Below, one piece after another: positions 17,333-26,824 of a stretch of DNA of 59,494 nt. Position numbers and translations under genes: made by a program. Positions within the stretch are counted from its first letter, which is position 1. The number at the start of each line of letters is the position of its first letter. The notes beneath the pieces are model-generated. The model was not told the DNA's origin and ran no database searches. It worked only from the letters and a program-made list of their open reading frames with translations. This DNA is from an uncultured Rhodospirillaceae bacterium (lineage in GTDB: Bacteria > Pseudomonadota > Alphaproteobacteria > CAAGCB01 > CAG-977). Where the stretch lies: the NCBI GenBank assembly GCA_900550445.1, contig URSF01000011.1:1-59494 (forward strand), in the 5' to 3' direction.

Positions 17333-18219
17333 GAACGACGTTCCACAATAAACCGGGCCAATTCGCGCAGCAAGTCCGCCTTTTCATCAAAACATTCCAA
17401 AGAAGCGATCGCCTGATAAGACAAAGCGTCCGCCTGCTCTTTAGCCTTTTCCAGTCCCAGCAGGGAAATAAACGTCGCCTTATGCGCGTCCAGATCTTTG
17501 CGCACGGCTTTTCCCATCGAATCCGCATCGCCTTCAACGTCCAGAATATCATCGGCAATCTGAAACGCCAGCCCGATATCGCGCGCGTAATCCTTTAACA
17601 CCTGCCGGTCTTCGTAAGACGCTTTGCCCATAATTGCGCCGGCTTCGCAGGCGAAGGCGAACAAACGGCCCGTTTTCATCTGCTGCAGGCGGATAATTCC
17701 CGGCATATCCATATCGTCCATATGTTCGGCCAGAATATCCAGCATCTGCCCGCCGATCATGCCGTTCATGCCGGCCGCTTTGGACAATTCGGCGATCAGC
17801 TGACAGCGCACGGCCGGTTCAAACAGACATTCGTCCGCGGCGATCACGCCGAAAGCGCGGGTCAACAGCCCGTCACCGGCCAAAATAGCCGTCGCTTCGT
17901 CGAATTTTTTATGACAGGTCGGCTGGCCGCGGCGCATATCGTCATTGTCCATCGCCGGCAAATCGTCATGAATCAGCGAATAGCAATGCACCATTTCCAA
18001 AGCCACCGCGACGCGCAGCGCTCTGTTTTTTTCAATACCGAACAAATTAGCACTCTGCATGACCAAAAACGGCCGCAGACATTTCCCGCCGGCCAGCACG
18101 GAATAACGCATCGCTTCGATTACGCGGCGTTCCGGCGTATTGGGCAAAGGCAGCAGTCTGTCGAGTTCGGCCGCGACTTCGGCGGCGGTTTCTTTGATAG
18201 CGGCAGATAAATTAGGCAT
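17329..18219 (-). CDS. ispA: farnesyl/geranylgeranyl diphosphate synthase (polyprenyl synthetase)
   Basis: I start at ATG 18219 (MPNLSAAIKETA), 4 bp after the xseB stop with a GGAG just upstream. The longer frame would overlap xseB. 296 aa. First aspartate-rich motif in HDDLPAMDNDD (about 84-94), second in IADDILD (about 219-225), GGKCLRPFLV substrate-binding Arg, and KTGRLF. It builds C15 (or longer) prenyl diphosphates from IPP and DMAPP. The order xseB-ispA-dxs is the conserved proteobacterial one. Confidence 0.93.
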   Translation of the reverse strand: MPNLSAAIKETAAEVAAELDRLLPLPNTPERRVIEAMRYSVLAGGKCLRPFLVMQSANLFGIEKNRALRVAVALEMVHCYSLIHDDLPAMDNDDMRRGQPTCHKKFDEATAILAGDGLLTRAFGVIAADECLFEPAVRCQLIAELSKAAGMNGMIGGQMLDILAEHMDDMDMPGIIRLQQMKTGRLFAFACEAGAIMGKASYEDRQVLKDYARDIGLAFQIADDILDVEGDADSMGKAVRKDLDAHKATFISLLGLEKAKEQADALSYQAIASLECFDEKADLLRELARFIVERRS

Positions 18220-18223
18220 CGGT

Positions 18224-18478
18224 TTACTCCATTGCAGCGGGGGTGAATCCAACGGCTTCCCCGTTCAAAGAAGCCGTAATCTGATCTATTTTGGAACGAG
18301 CGGCAGACAGTTTTTTTTCACAATGACGGCGCAGCAGCATACCGCGTTCATAAAAATCAATTGCTTCGTCCAGTCTGACCTTACCGGCTTCCAATTGGCG
18401 GACGATTTCTTCCAAAGCGTTCAGCGCCTCTTCAAAGCTCATTTTTTCAATTGTTTCCGCAGTCTGTTTTTCGCCCAT
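18224..18478 (-). CDS. xseB: exodeoxyribonuclease VII small subunit
   Basis: 84 aa. MSFEEALNALEEIVRQLEAGKVRLDEAIDFYERGMLL is replaced here by the pieces SFEEALNALEEIVRQLE and LDEAIDFYERGMLLRRHCE, the hallmark two-helix XseB fold. It packs along XseA, the catalytic subunit, which is not in this window. Last residues are extended by an SLNGEAVGFTPAAME tail. It lies directly before ispA. Confidence 0.93.
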   Translation of the reverse strand: MGEKQTAETIEKMSFEEALNALEEIVRQLEAGKVRLDEAIDFYERGMLLRRHCEKKLSAARSKIDQITASLNGEAVGFTPAAME

Positions 18479-18556
18479 TCTTTTTTCCTTTAAAGGTTTT
18501 AAGAAAACTTCCTTTAATTTTAAGCACTAATAACGCCCGCAGGTCAAAGATTTTTT

Positions 18557-19582
18557 TTATACTTTTACCGCGCTTTCCCCGCGCCCGCGGACGGCGGCCG
18601 AAAAAACGTCCTGCGGCTTGACGCCTTTCTTCCACAAACGGCGCTGTTTATACAGCCGTTTCCACATATATTTGGAATCAGGCCAACGTTTGTGCACCCA
18701 CAGCCACTGCGTCGGATCGTCCCTGATCCAGCGTTCCAGAACATGATTGGCTTTTTCCATAAATCGTCGGATATCTTCTTCGTTATTACCGGTTTTTTCG
18801 ATTTTCAGAGGTTCTTCGGCCGTCAGGCGGAAATAAGCGCCTTTTAAGCGCTGGGAACGCACGGGCAAAGCCGGATAGTCATGTTTTAAAACAAGGGAAG
18901 CCAAAGACGGCGTCGTCATAACGGGATAACCGAAAAAATCCACCGCGATGCCTTCGTTCATTTTTTGATCGATCAGCAGCGCGAAATGACCGTTTTTACG
19001 CATCAGGTCAACAATCCGGCGAAAACCGCCCATGCCTTTGGGAACCAAAACGCCCGGTATTTTCTGGCGAAAAAAACGAAACAACCATTCCACATAAGGA
19101 TTGTTGGCCGACCGATAAATCCGGTGCAGCGGTATGCCCAGCTTATTACCGACAATTGACGACACTTCCCAGTTGCCGATATGCGCTGAAAACAAAATAC
19201 CGGCGCGTCCGTCGTCGCGCAAAGCCTCGCAGCGGTCAAAGTTTACGAACTCGATACGGTCTTCATAATGAACGGACAACTGGCGCAAATGAGGGTATTC
19301 AACAAAAGTGCGCACCAGATTGTCCCACATGCCAACGACAATCGCGTCAATTTCAGCCGGCGTTTTTTCAGGAAAAACTTTCATTAAATTATACCGGGCT
19401 ACCCAGGAAATACGCAGATGCGGGCCGATATGGCGCCCCAGAAAACCGCCCGCGCCGGACGCCCAGTCCAGCGGCAGCAAACGAAAAATACCGCAGAAAA
19501 TAACCGTTCCGATTAATTCCAGCGGGTAACGGGTACACATATAAACGGCCCGCTTTATTTTTCTTTTCAAAGACCTGCTCAC
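18557..19582 (-). CDS. lipid A late acyltransferase (LpxL/HtrB family)
   Basis: 341 aa. N-terminal membrane-associated helix (LIGTVIFCGIFRLLPL), then the acyltransferase core with HIGNWE (about 134-139, catalytic His and Glu region), RIYRSANNP, ALLIDQKMNEGI and the WLWVHKRWPDSKYMWKRLYKQ end typical of HtrB. It transfers a secondary acyl chain to Kdo-lipid IV-A at the inner membrane. It has an Arg/Lys-rich C-terminal tail. It follows lpxK by 12 bp in the run with waaA. Which position it acylates cannot be told. Confidence 0.88.
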   Translation of the reverse strand: MSRSLKRKIKRAVYMCTRYPLELIGTVIFCGIFRLLPLDWASGAGGFLGRHIGPHLRISWVARYNLMKVFPEKTPAEIDAIVVGMWDNLVRTFVEYPHLRQLSVHYEDRIEFVNFDRCEALRDDGRAGILFSAHIGNWEVSSIVGNKLGIPLHRIYRSANNPYVEWLFRFFRQKIPGVLVPKGMGGFRRIVDLMRKNGHFALLIDQKMNEGIAVDFFGYPVMTTPSLASLVLKHDYPALPVRSQRLKGAYFRLTAEEPLKIEKTGNNEEDIRRFMEKANHVLERWIRDDPTQWLWVHKRWPDSKYMWKRLYKQRRLWKKGVKPQDVFSAAVRGRGESAVKV

Positions 19583-19594
19583 GATATTGCCCGA

Positions 19595-20584
19595 TTATTT
19601 TTTATGCAAAGCCGACAGCAACGCACACATTGCATCAGGCGTATCCCAGACCATATAAGCTTCGACAATTTGCACTTGCGGTAAAAACCGAGGAGCGATT
19701 CTGACCCCGTCTTTGGCCGTCGTGACCAAAACGGCTTCCAGTTTATCGGCCCGGGCGATCAGATCGGTCATGTCTTCGTCCGTATAAGGATAATGGTCTG
19801 AAAACGCCTGGGTTTCCACAACGTCGCAACCGTAATCCCTTAACATGTCAAAAAACTTGTCAGGATACCCGATCCCGGCGAAAGCGAACACTTTTTTACC
19901 GGACAGCTGAGCGATTTTCGCCACGTCCTGTTCAATGTGCGTTCCGATAAAAGGCAAAGACATAAAACGTTTGTCAATCCATTCTTTAATTCCGGCCTTA
20001 TCTTTGCCGACGACAATAAACGCATCGGCGCGCTGCAATCCGTCTTCCACCGGTTCGCGCAAAGGTCCTGCCGGAAAAACTTTGCCGTTGCCGAAACCGT
20101 AACGCCCGTCAAAAACGGCAAAGGACAAATCCTTAACCAGCTGCGGGTTTTGAAATCCGTCGTCCATAATAATCACGTCCGCGCCGATTTTTTCGGCCGT
20201 TTTTGCTCCGCGCGCCCTGTCGGCGTCAACAATCGTCGGCGCAATACGCGCCAGAAGCAACGCTTCATCTCCGGTATCTTTGGCCGTATGCTTATCCAAA
20301 TCAACCAAGACGTTGATTAACCCGCCGCCGTAACCGCGTGTTAAAAAAACCGGACGCATGCCGTTCATCTTGAAATATTCGGCGACAGACACGGCCAGCG
20401 GCGTTTTGCCCACGCCGCCCATAACCAGATTGCCTATGCAGACAACCGGTATTTTAGAACGGTACGACTTTGTGTTTTTCAGCTTCCGGCGCAGCGCCCA
20501 CGCGTATATTCTGCCCAGCGGAGATAACAGTTTACCTAAAAAAGTATTTTTCTTTTGCCAAAATTTCGGAGATTTTAACGGCAT
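19595..20584 (-). CDS. lpxK: tetraacyldisaccharide 4'-kinase
   Basis: 329 aa. Phosphorylates the 4' position of the lipid A disaccharide at the inner membrane. N-terminal membrane helix, Walker A IGNLVMGGVGKTPLAV (about 50-65), Arg-rich GYGGG loop, Walker B-like IIMDDGFQNPQL, and the FAGIGYPDKFFDML segment are all classic LpxK. Near the C-terminus DHYPYTDEDM gives the conserved 'DHH.y' motif with one change. It is placed between waaA and the LpxL-like gene. Confidence 0.95.
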   Translation of the reverse strand: MPLKSPKFWQKKNTFLGKLLSPLGRIYAWALRRKLKNTKSYRSKIPVVCIGNLVMGGVGKTPLAVSVAEYFKMNGMRPVFLTRGYGGGLINVLVDLDKHTAKDTGDEALLLARIAPTIVDADRARGAKTAEKIGADVIIMDDGFQNPQLVKDLSFAVFDGRYGFGNGKVFPAGPLREPVEDGLQRADAFIVVGKDKAGIKEWIDKRFMSLPFIGTHIEQDVAKIAQLSGKKVFAFAGIGYPDKFFDMLRDYGCDVVETQAFSDHYPYTDEDMTDLIARADKLEAVLVTTAKDGVRIAPRFLPQVQIVEAYMVWDTPDAMCALLSALHKK

Positions 20585-20592
20585 AGTCCCCT

Positions 20593-21870
20593 CTATTTAC
20601 GATCTGTCAAATAATCTGCCAGCTGCGGCATTAAACGATCCAATACGTTTGATTCCGCCACAGCGAAAGCTTGCGCGTTCTTTTGTTTTTTATCAAGCAA
20701 TTTTTTATCCGTCAGCAAATCCGCCAAAGCCTGCGCCAGTTCGGATTCATTTTCGGCGACGAACAAAGCGTCGGCTTCTTTGGCACGCGCGACAATTTCA
20801 CGGAAATTCATCATATACTGTCCGCACAAAACCGCTTTTCCCAACCGTGCCGGCTCAATGATATTCTGTCCGCCGAACGGAATCATTGATCCGCCGACGA
20901 AAGCCGCCGCCCCCAGACGGTAAAACAGCCCCATTTCCCCGATCGTATCGGCCAGATAAATATCCGTCTGCGGCTGAATGTCTTCCTTGCGTGAACGGCG
21001 GGCTACATTCAGTCCCGCATTTTTAAAAATGCCTTCAATTTCATCAGCCCGGTTCGGGTGACGCGGCGCGACAATCGTTAAAACACCCGGTATTTTTTCC
21101 TTCAAGGCTTTATGCACATCAGCAATCACGCCGTCTTCGCCCGCATGGGTGCTGCCGGCCGTCCAGCAGGCTCTGCCCCCGATTTGTTCCCGCATGCGTT
21201 TCAATTCGTCTTCGTCCACCGGCAAAGGAGCCGAAGCAAACTTGATATTGCCGACACAGGCCGTGTTTTTGGCGCCGATTGCTTTCAATCTGTCCGCGTC
21301 TTCCTGCGTCTGGCCGAAGGATTTTACAAACATATCCTGAATTTGAGCGCTGAAACGCGGCATTTTTTTCCAACGTCTGAAAGAACGGTCCGACACGCGG
21401 CCGTTAATCAGCAAAAGCGGAATATGACGTTTGGAAATAGCGGACAGGATATTCGGCCAGAATTCCGATTCCAGCCATAAAACCAGATCCGGCTTCCAGT
21501 AATCGACAAAACGGTTGACCTGCGCCATGCAGTCAATGGGGATATACTGGTGAAACGCCTTGCCCGACAGGCGTTTTTCCATTAACTGCGCCGACGTTAC
21601 CGTACCGGAAGTCACCAGAATATTAACATCGGGATACAATTCCTGAATTTTGTTGATCAAAGGCAACATGGACAACGTTTCCCCGACGCTGGCGCCGTGC
21701 AGCCAGACCAGCTTGCCTTCCGGGCGCGGACGGGAAGCAAAGCCCATGCGTTCGCCGAAACGGTTCAGATCTTCTTTGCCGCGGGATTTGCGCACGGCCA
21801 GATAAGCGGCGATCAGCGGATACCCGACATACGTTGCCGCCCGATAAAGAGATACCGACATTAAATTCAT
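20593..21870 (-). CDS. waaA: 3-deoxy-D-manno-octulosonic-acid (Kdo) transferase
   Basis: 425 aa. N-terminal GT30 domain with WLHGASVGE (about 55-63) and LVTSGTVTSAQLM. C-terminal nucleotide-sugar part with SGTHAGE-like STHAGEDG, APRHPNRADEI, IGEMGLFYRLGAAAFVGGSMI and GGQNIIEPA. It attaches Kdo to lipid IV-A. Its ATG overlaps the stop of the DUF374 gene by 4 bp (ATGA). One residue would be non-canonical if single-Kdo addition is expected, but copy number added cannot be judged. Confidence 0.95.
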   Translation of the reverse strand: MNLMSVSLYRAATYVGYPLIAAYLAVRKSRGKEDLNRFGERMGFASRPRPEGKLVWLHGASVGETLSMLPLINKIQELYPDVNILVTSGTVTSAQLMEKRLSGKAFHQYIPIDCMAQVNRFVDYWKPDLVLWLESEFWPNILSAISKRHIPLLLINGRVSDRSFRRWKKMPRFSAQIQDMFVKSFGQTQEDADRLKAIGAKNTACVGNIKFASAPLPVDEDELKRMREQIGGRACWTAGSTHAGEDGVIADVHKALKEKIPGVLTIVAPRHPNRADEIEGIFKNAGLNVARRSRKEDIQPQTDIYLADTIGEMGLFYRLGAAAFVGGSMIPFGGQNIIEPARLGKAVLCGQYMMNFREIVARAKEADALFVAENESELAQALADLLTDKKLLDKKQKNAQAFAVAESNVLDRLMPQLADYLTDRK

Positions 21871-22595
21871 TCTTGTGTTCCTTCCATGCGCAAGGGAAGC
21901 CGTCCTTTTAAACCGATACGTCGGTCGGCTTCCTCCGTTAAATCAATCAATCTGTCTTCCAAAATCCGGCGCCATTCTTCCACTCCGTCCCGATCCAGAT
22001 CCGCCGGAATGTAAATCGGTTCGCTGAACAATACGATCCCTTTATTGAACAAAAACGGAAACAAATATTTGTCCCACGTTTTTAACATCTTGCCGCGGCG
22101 GACGGAAAAGGCCGATAAAACAATCGGCTTTTGCGATTTTTTTGCCAGATGGATCAATCCTTCGGTCATTTTATATCCGGGTTTGCGGCCGTCGGGAGAC
22201 AACGCCACCACATTGGCCGGTTTATTCAGCGTCCGGATCATTTCCAATGCCGCGACGGCGCCGCCGCGTTTCGACGAACCGTTAATCGGCTGAATTCCTA
22301 ATCCCTTCATTGCCGAAGCCATAATCCGCCCGTCACGATGCAGGGAAATCAGCACAGACACCGTCTTTTGCAATTTTCTGTCCAGCACCAAAAACATGTC
22401 GGACATGGACCGGCCGTGCCAAAATGTAATGAAATAAGAAAAATCCCCGCTGACATATTCGTCGCGCAGCCCGTCCATAGACCAGCCGGACGTTTTGTAA
22501 ACCAGCCAGACATACAGATACAGCAGGCGTCCGATCATTGTTTGAACAAACGCGTTTTTACCGATCCTTTTAAATATTCGTATTTTCCTGCGCAT
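21867..22595 (-). CDS. DUF374 lysophospholipid acyltransferase-like protein
   Basis: 242 aa. Contains ITFWHGRSMSDMF (about residues 56-68; His in the place of the HxxxxD acyltransferase motif), SLHRDGRIMASAMKGLG, NGSSKRGGAVAALEMI and LSPDGRKPGYKM, the known marks of DUF374. Family members sit beside waaA in many alphaproteobacteria. An acyl transfer role in outer-membrane lipids is likely, substrate unknown. It is the first gene of the minus-strand envelope run. Confidence 0.85.
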   Translation of the reverse strand: MRRKIRIFKRIGKNAFVQTMIGRLLYLYVWLVYKTSGWSMDGLRDEYVSGDFSYFITFWHGRSMSDMFLVLDRKLQKTVSVLISLHRDGRIMASAMKGLGIQPINGSSKRGGAVAALEMIRTLNKPANVVALSPDGRKPGYKMTEGLIHLAKKSQKPIVLSAFSVRRGKMLKTWDKYLFPFLFNKGIVLFSEPIYIPADLDRDGVEEWRRILEDRLIDLTEEADRRIGLKGRLPLRMEGTQE

Positions 22596-22687
22596 TCGTT
22601 TTATCGCTTCGGGTTGACAGACAGAGTTACTTTTTTAACTTACTATATGTTTATTAACAAGAGATAATCAAAAATATTATTTTCATT

Positions 22688-22715
22688 TTGACTTTGCTTC
22701 ATTCCCTTTTACACT
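22688..22715 (+). promoter_or_regulatory. sigma-70-type promoter of the secreted lipoprotein gene
   Basis: TTGACT (22688-22693, 5 of 6), 16-base spacer, TACACT (22710-22715, 4 of 6), about 28 bases before the ATG at 22744. Inferred from consensus and position. Confidence 0.45.
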
Positions 22716-22743
22716 ATATCAGGTTCAGGAAAAGGGAAAAAAG

Positions 22744-23994
22744 ATGATCCGCAAAACATTAATTTGCCTGTTATGCTCCGCTTTTTTGGCTTTGCCGGCT
22801 TGCATTAAGGAAAAAAAACAAACCGAAGAAGAAATCGCGTCCGCCGCCCAGCCTCAGCAGCCCGGCAAAGTGCTGGATTATCTTTCGTTATCGGCGCATT
22901 TCCTGATCAATCAACAGCAGCCGGACGGGTTTTTCAGATACGAATACGATTTTATCACCGGCAATTACACCTACTGGGATAATATCATTCATCAAACCCG
23001 CGCCGGTTATACACTGATTCAGTATTATATCTTTTTAATCCGCAACAACATTGATTCGCAGCTGGCGTCAATTGTTTTGTCTTCCACCGTCAAGGCGTTA
23101 AAAGGATACGCGGATTCTTCCGTCGTCCACAGCGACATGCCGGGCAAACTGATTTCTTTTTATTACAACAAAAGCGGTATTTCCACGCCCCAAACGCGAA
23201 AAGTTTCGCCGAAACACAGAATCCAAAGGCTGGAAGCGGAAATCGCCGCGACGGCTTTTGCCCTGATGACGGAAATGTCTTACTGGAGCGCGACCAGCGA
23301 CAACGCGTTTGCCGAAGATCGTGAAGAATGGCGTAAAGCCCTGATTTATCACACGCAGCAGGCGTTAAAAACACCGGCGCAGAAAAATCCGTTCATGCCG
23401 CATGTTTGGCAGGCTTTTGCCATTTATTTGCAGATCAATCCGTCCGACAAGGAAATTGCCGAACTGCTGCCTCAAATAGACGCCTACTTCATGACACTGC
23501 CGCGGTATATGAAAGATGTTGAAGATTATACGTGGGATATGATTGCCGCCAACCAGCGTTATCAAATGACACAGCAGCAGTCTTTTGTTAATTTTGCCGC
23601 GCGCCAGACGACCAGACTGCTGGAAGACATGTATACCCAGCACGATACAACGATCAACAGCTGTTCGCTTTCATTGGGGCTGGTGGAAGCGTCGCTGATC
23701 CTGACCGGCAAAACCGGCGATTACGCCCGAATTGAACAAACGGCGCTGGGTCGCAGCCAGCTGGAATACTACAGTTCCCTGAAATATACGATTCTGCCCA
23801 ACCAGACCTGGATTGCTCTGGGTCCCGGCCGGACACTTCATTCTCAGGATTTTAAACGGTTTGCCGGCGCTTCCGTTTTCGGCATGCACATGCCCAGAAC
23901 AAACATCGGATTAATTGAACTGTGCCTGTTGACCGGCATGCGTTTTTCCAACGAAGACATCAAAGAACTGAAACAAAGAAAGGACAAAGAATAA
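22744..23994 (+). CDS. secreted lipoprotein of unknown function, possible alpha/alpha-toroid fold
   Basis: 416 aa. Signal peptide ending LALPAC (Cys 20), a reasonable lipobox, so it is probably anchored in a membrane facing the periplasm. A Lys/Glu/Gln-rich linker follows. The domain begins FLINQQQPDGFFRYEYDF and continues HQTRAGYTLIQYYIF, then several helix pairs, ending in SLKYTILPNQTWIALGPG. The pattern 'll..Q.pdG.f.Yeyd...' resembles (alpha/alpha)6 toroid proteins such as prenyltransferase-like or glucuronyl C5-epimerase-like domains, but no catalytic residues can be named. It is a single gene with its own promoter, between the envelope run and clpB. Confidence 0.7.
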   Translation: MIRKTLICLLCSAFLALPACIKEKKQTEEEIASAAQPQQPGKVLDYLSLSAHFLINQQQPDGFFRYEYDFITGNYTYWDNIIHQTRAGYTLIQYYIFLIRNNIDSQLASIVLSSTVKALKGYADSSVVHSDMPGKLISFYYNKSGISTPQTRKVSPKHRIQRLEAEIAATAFALMTEMSYWSATSDNAFAEDREEWRKALIYHTQQALKTPAQKNPFMPHVWQAFAIYLQINPSDKEIAELLPQIDAYFMTLPRYMKDVEDYTWDMIAANQRYQMTQQQSFVNFAARQTTRLLEDMYTQHDTTINSCSLSLGLVEASLILTGKTGDYARIEQTALGRSQLEYYSSLKYTILPNQTWIALGPGRTLHSQDFKRFAGASVFGMHMPRTNIGLIELCLLTGMRFSNEDIKELKQRKDKE

Positions 23995-24016
23995 TCTTTG
24001 TCCTTTCTGAAAAGTT

Positions 24017-26794
24017 TTATTGCTTTTCCGGCGGATCAGCCGGCCCGGTTCCGGGCAGCAGCGGCGTGCCGGGTTGTTTTAACACCGGCCGTTTCACCAG
24101 CCGCTTGGCAGCGGGCGTTTTCGGTTTGACCTCTTCAAATTCCACGTCTTGTATCTGATCACCTGTTTCGGACGGATCGTCCCGGCTGTCGTCCTCTTCG
24201 TCTTGCGCCTCCCGGCTGGAACCGACGATCTGCAAAGCGTCATCAACAACACGGATCTTAACCACGGAATTGTCTTTAATCATACCGTCCAGAATAGCCA
24301 TAGCCAGCCGGTTTTCCAATTCGCGCTGGATCAGGCGTTTCAACGGCCGAGCGCCGTACATAGGTTCGTATCCCGTATCGGCCAGCCAGTTCAAAGCTTT
24401 TTCGTCCAAATCAAGTTTAATATGGCGTTCCGCCAGCCGGTTATCCAGCCGCGCCAGCTGAATCTGAACAATGCCACGCATATCCAGACGATTCAAGCGA
24501 CGGAACAACAAAATCTCGTCCAGACGGTTTAAAAATTCAGGCTTAAAGGCGCCCTGAACAATTTCCATTACGGCCGGTCGGATTTTTTCAATATCCTGGT
24601 CTTCCGGTTGATCGGCTAAAATCTGCGCCCCCAGATTTGAGGTTAGAATAATCAGAGTATTTTTAAAATCAACCGTATGCCCCTGCCCGTCCGTCAGCCG
24701 CCCGTCGTCCAGAACCTGCAGCAAAATGTTAAATACGTCAGGGTGGGCTTTTTCCACTTCGTCAAACAGGATCACTTGATACGGCCGGCGACGCACGGCT
24801 TCGGTCAAAACGCCGCCCTGATCGTATCCGACGTACCCCGGAGGAGCGCCAAGCAAACGCGCGACGGCATGTTTTTCCATGTATTCGGACATATCAATAC
24901 GCAGCAGCGCTTTTTCGTCATTAAATAAGAATTCCGCCAAAGCACGCGCCAGTTCCGTTTTCCCGACGCCCGTCGGTCCCAAAAACAAAAACGATCCCAT
25001 CGGTCTGTTCGGATCCTGCAACCCGGAACGCGAACGGCGGACGGCGTTCGATACGGCTTTGACCGCTTCTTCCTGGCCGATCAGGCGGGCTTGAATATGT
25101 TCTTCCATATTCAGCAGTTTTTCACGTTCTCCGGTCAGCATTTTATCAACGGGGATCCCCGTCCAGCGCGAAACGACGGAAGCAATCATTTCCGACGTGA
25201 CGTTCTTACGCGCCGCCACCTGAGCCGAAGCCGCCAGTGTTTCCGCTTCTTTCAGTTTGTTTTCCAGTTCGGGAATTTGTTTATAGCGCAGTTCGCCCGC
25301 ACGTTCGTACTGCCCGTCGCGCAAAGCTTTGTCGACTTCGATTTTGGCGGCGTCCAACTGTTCGCGCAGTTTCGCCGCGGCGGCCATCGCGTTTTTGCTC
25401 GACAGCCATTCCGCCGTTTTAGACGCGGAATCCTCTTCCAAATCATGAATATCTTTTTCCAGCTTTTCCAATCGTTCGACAGAAGCTTCGTCCGTTTCTT
25501 TTTTCAAAGCTTCGCGTTCGATTTTCAACTGAATCAGCTTACGGTCGATTTCGTCCAAAGCTTCGGGTTTAGAATCAATTTCCATGCGCAACCGCGACGC
25601 CGCTTCGTCCATCAGGTCAATCGCTTTATCCGGCAGGAAACGGTCTGAAATGTAACGGTTTGACAATGTGGCCGCGGAAACCAGAGCGCTGTCCGAAATT
25701 TTTACGCCGTGATGCAATTCATATTTTTCTTTAATTCCGCGCAGAATGGAAATCGTGTCTTCCACCGTCGGTTCGTTGACGAAAACGGGTTGAAACCGCC
25801 GCGCCAAAGCCGCGTCTTTTTCCACATATTTTCTGTATTCGTCCAGCGTTGTCGCGCCGATGCAGTGCATTTCGCCGCGCGCCAAAGCCGGCTTTAACAG
25901 ATTTGACGCGTCCATGGATCCTTCGCTGGCGCCGGCGCCGACGATCGTATGCATTTCATCAATAAACAAAATGATCTGCCCGCCGGCGGCTTCGATTTCT
26001 TCCAAAACGGATTTCAGGCGTTCTTCAAATTCGCCGCGGAATTTCGCCCCGGCAATCAAAGCCCCCATATCCAAAGCCAACAGTTTTTTATTTTTCAGGC
26101 TTTCGGGCACATCGCCGTTGACTATACGCAAAGCCAGCCCTTCGACAACCGCCGTTTTCCCGACGCCCGGTTCGCCGATCAGAACGGGATTGTTTTTCGT
26201 TCTGCGGGACAAAACCTGAATGGCGCGCCTGATTTCTTCATCACGTCCGATGACGGGATCCAGTTTGCCTTCCTGCGCGCGCGCCGTATAATCCTGCGTA
26301 AATTTCTTTAAAGCCTTATATTTTCCTTCCGCATTGGCAGAAGTCGCCTTTCTGCCCTGCCTCAAATCTTCAATCGCTTTATTCAAATTAACGGCCGTCA
26401 ATCCGCATTCGGTCAAGATACGATGCACTTCCGTATTCGGAACGATCAGCATGGCCAGCAAAATACGTTCCACCGTGACGTATTCGTCGCCGGCTTTCTG
26501 CGCGATTTCTTCGGCCTGCTGCATGATTTTACCGAATTGCTGATTAGGATAACACTCGACGCTTTGACCGGAAACTTTCGGCAATTTGTCAATGGCTTCC
26601 GCCACAGCCTTTTTCGCCTTTTTCGGGTCGCCGCCGGCTTTTTTAATCAGCTCGGCGCACATGCCTTCATTATCGTCCAGCAAAACTTTTAATACGTGTT
26701 CCGGCGTTAAAAACTGGTTATCGTTGCGTTCGGCAACCCCTTGCGCCGATTGAATAAAGCCTCTGCTTCTTTCTGTAAATTTTTCTATATCCAT
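24017..26794 (-). CDS. clpB: ATP-dependent disaggregase ClpB
   Basis: 925 aa. N domain (1-150, NDNQFLTPEHVLKVLL), first AAA+ with Walker A GEPGVGKT (about 207), a coiled-coil middle domain (about 405-530), second AAA+ with GPTGVGKT (about 603) and GAPPGYVGYDQGG pore loop. It works with DnaK to rescue aggregated protein. The usual length is 857-870 aa. Here the last ~68 residues (after VVDDALQIV) form an extra acidic then Lys/Pro-rich tail ending PGTGPADPPEKQ. Upstream lies a sigma-32-type promoter (26825-26856), so it is heat-shock controlled. Confidence 0.97.
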   Translation of the reverse strand: MDIEKFTERSRGFIQSAQGVAERNDNQFLTPEHVLKVLLDDNEGMCAELIKKAGGDPKKAKKAVAEAIDKLPKVSGQSVECYPNQQFGKIMQQAEEIAQKAGDEYVTVERILLAMLIVPNTEVHRILTECGLTAVNLNKAIEDLRQGRKATSANAEGKYKALKKFTQDYTARAQEGKLDPVIGRDEEIRRAIQVLSRRTKNNPVLIGEPGVGKTAVVEGLALRIVNGDVPESLKNKKLLALDMGALIAGAKFRGEFEERLKSVLEEIEAAGGQIILFIDEMHTIVGAGASEGSMDASNLLKPALARGEMHCIGATTLDEYRKYVEKDAALARRFQPVFVNEPTVEDTISILRGIKEKYELHHGVKISDSALVSAATLSNRYISDRFLPDKAIDLMDEAASRLRMEIDSKPEALDEIDRKLIQLKIEREALKKETDEASVERLEKLEKDIHDLEEDSASKTAEWLSSKNAMAAAAKLREQLDAAKIEVDKALRDGQYERAGELRYKQIPELENKLKEAETLAASAQVAARKNVTSEMIASVVSRWTGIPVDKMLTGEREKLLNMEEHIQARLIGQEEAVKAVSNAVRRSRSGLQDPNRPMGSFLFLGPTGVGKTELARALAEFLFNDEKALLRIDMSEYMEKHAVARLLGAPPGYVGYDQGGVLTEAVRRRPYQVILFDEVEKAHPDVFNILLQVLDDGRLTDGQGHTVDFKNTLIILTSNLGAQILADQPEDQDIEKIRPAVMEIVQGAFKPEFLNRLDEILLFRRLNRLDMRGIVQIQLARLDNRLAERHIKLDLDEKALNWLADTGYEPMYGARPLKRLIQRELENRLAMAILDGMIKDNSVVKIRVVDDALQIVGSSREAQDEEDDSRDDPSETGDQIQDVEFEEVKPKTPAAKRLVKRPVLKQPGTPLLPGTGPADPPEKQ

Positions 26795-26824
26795 TTTGCG
26801 CCTCTAGCAAAAAAAATTCCCTTT

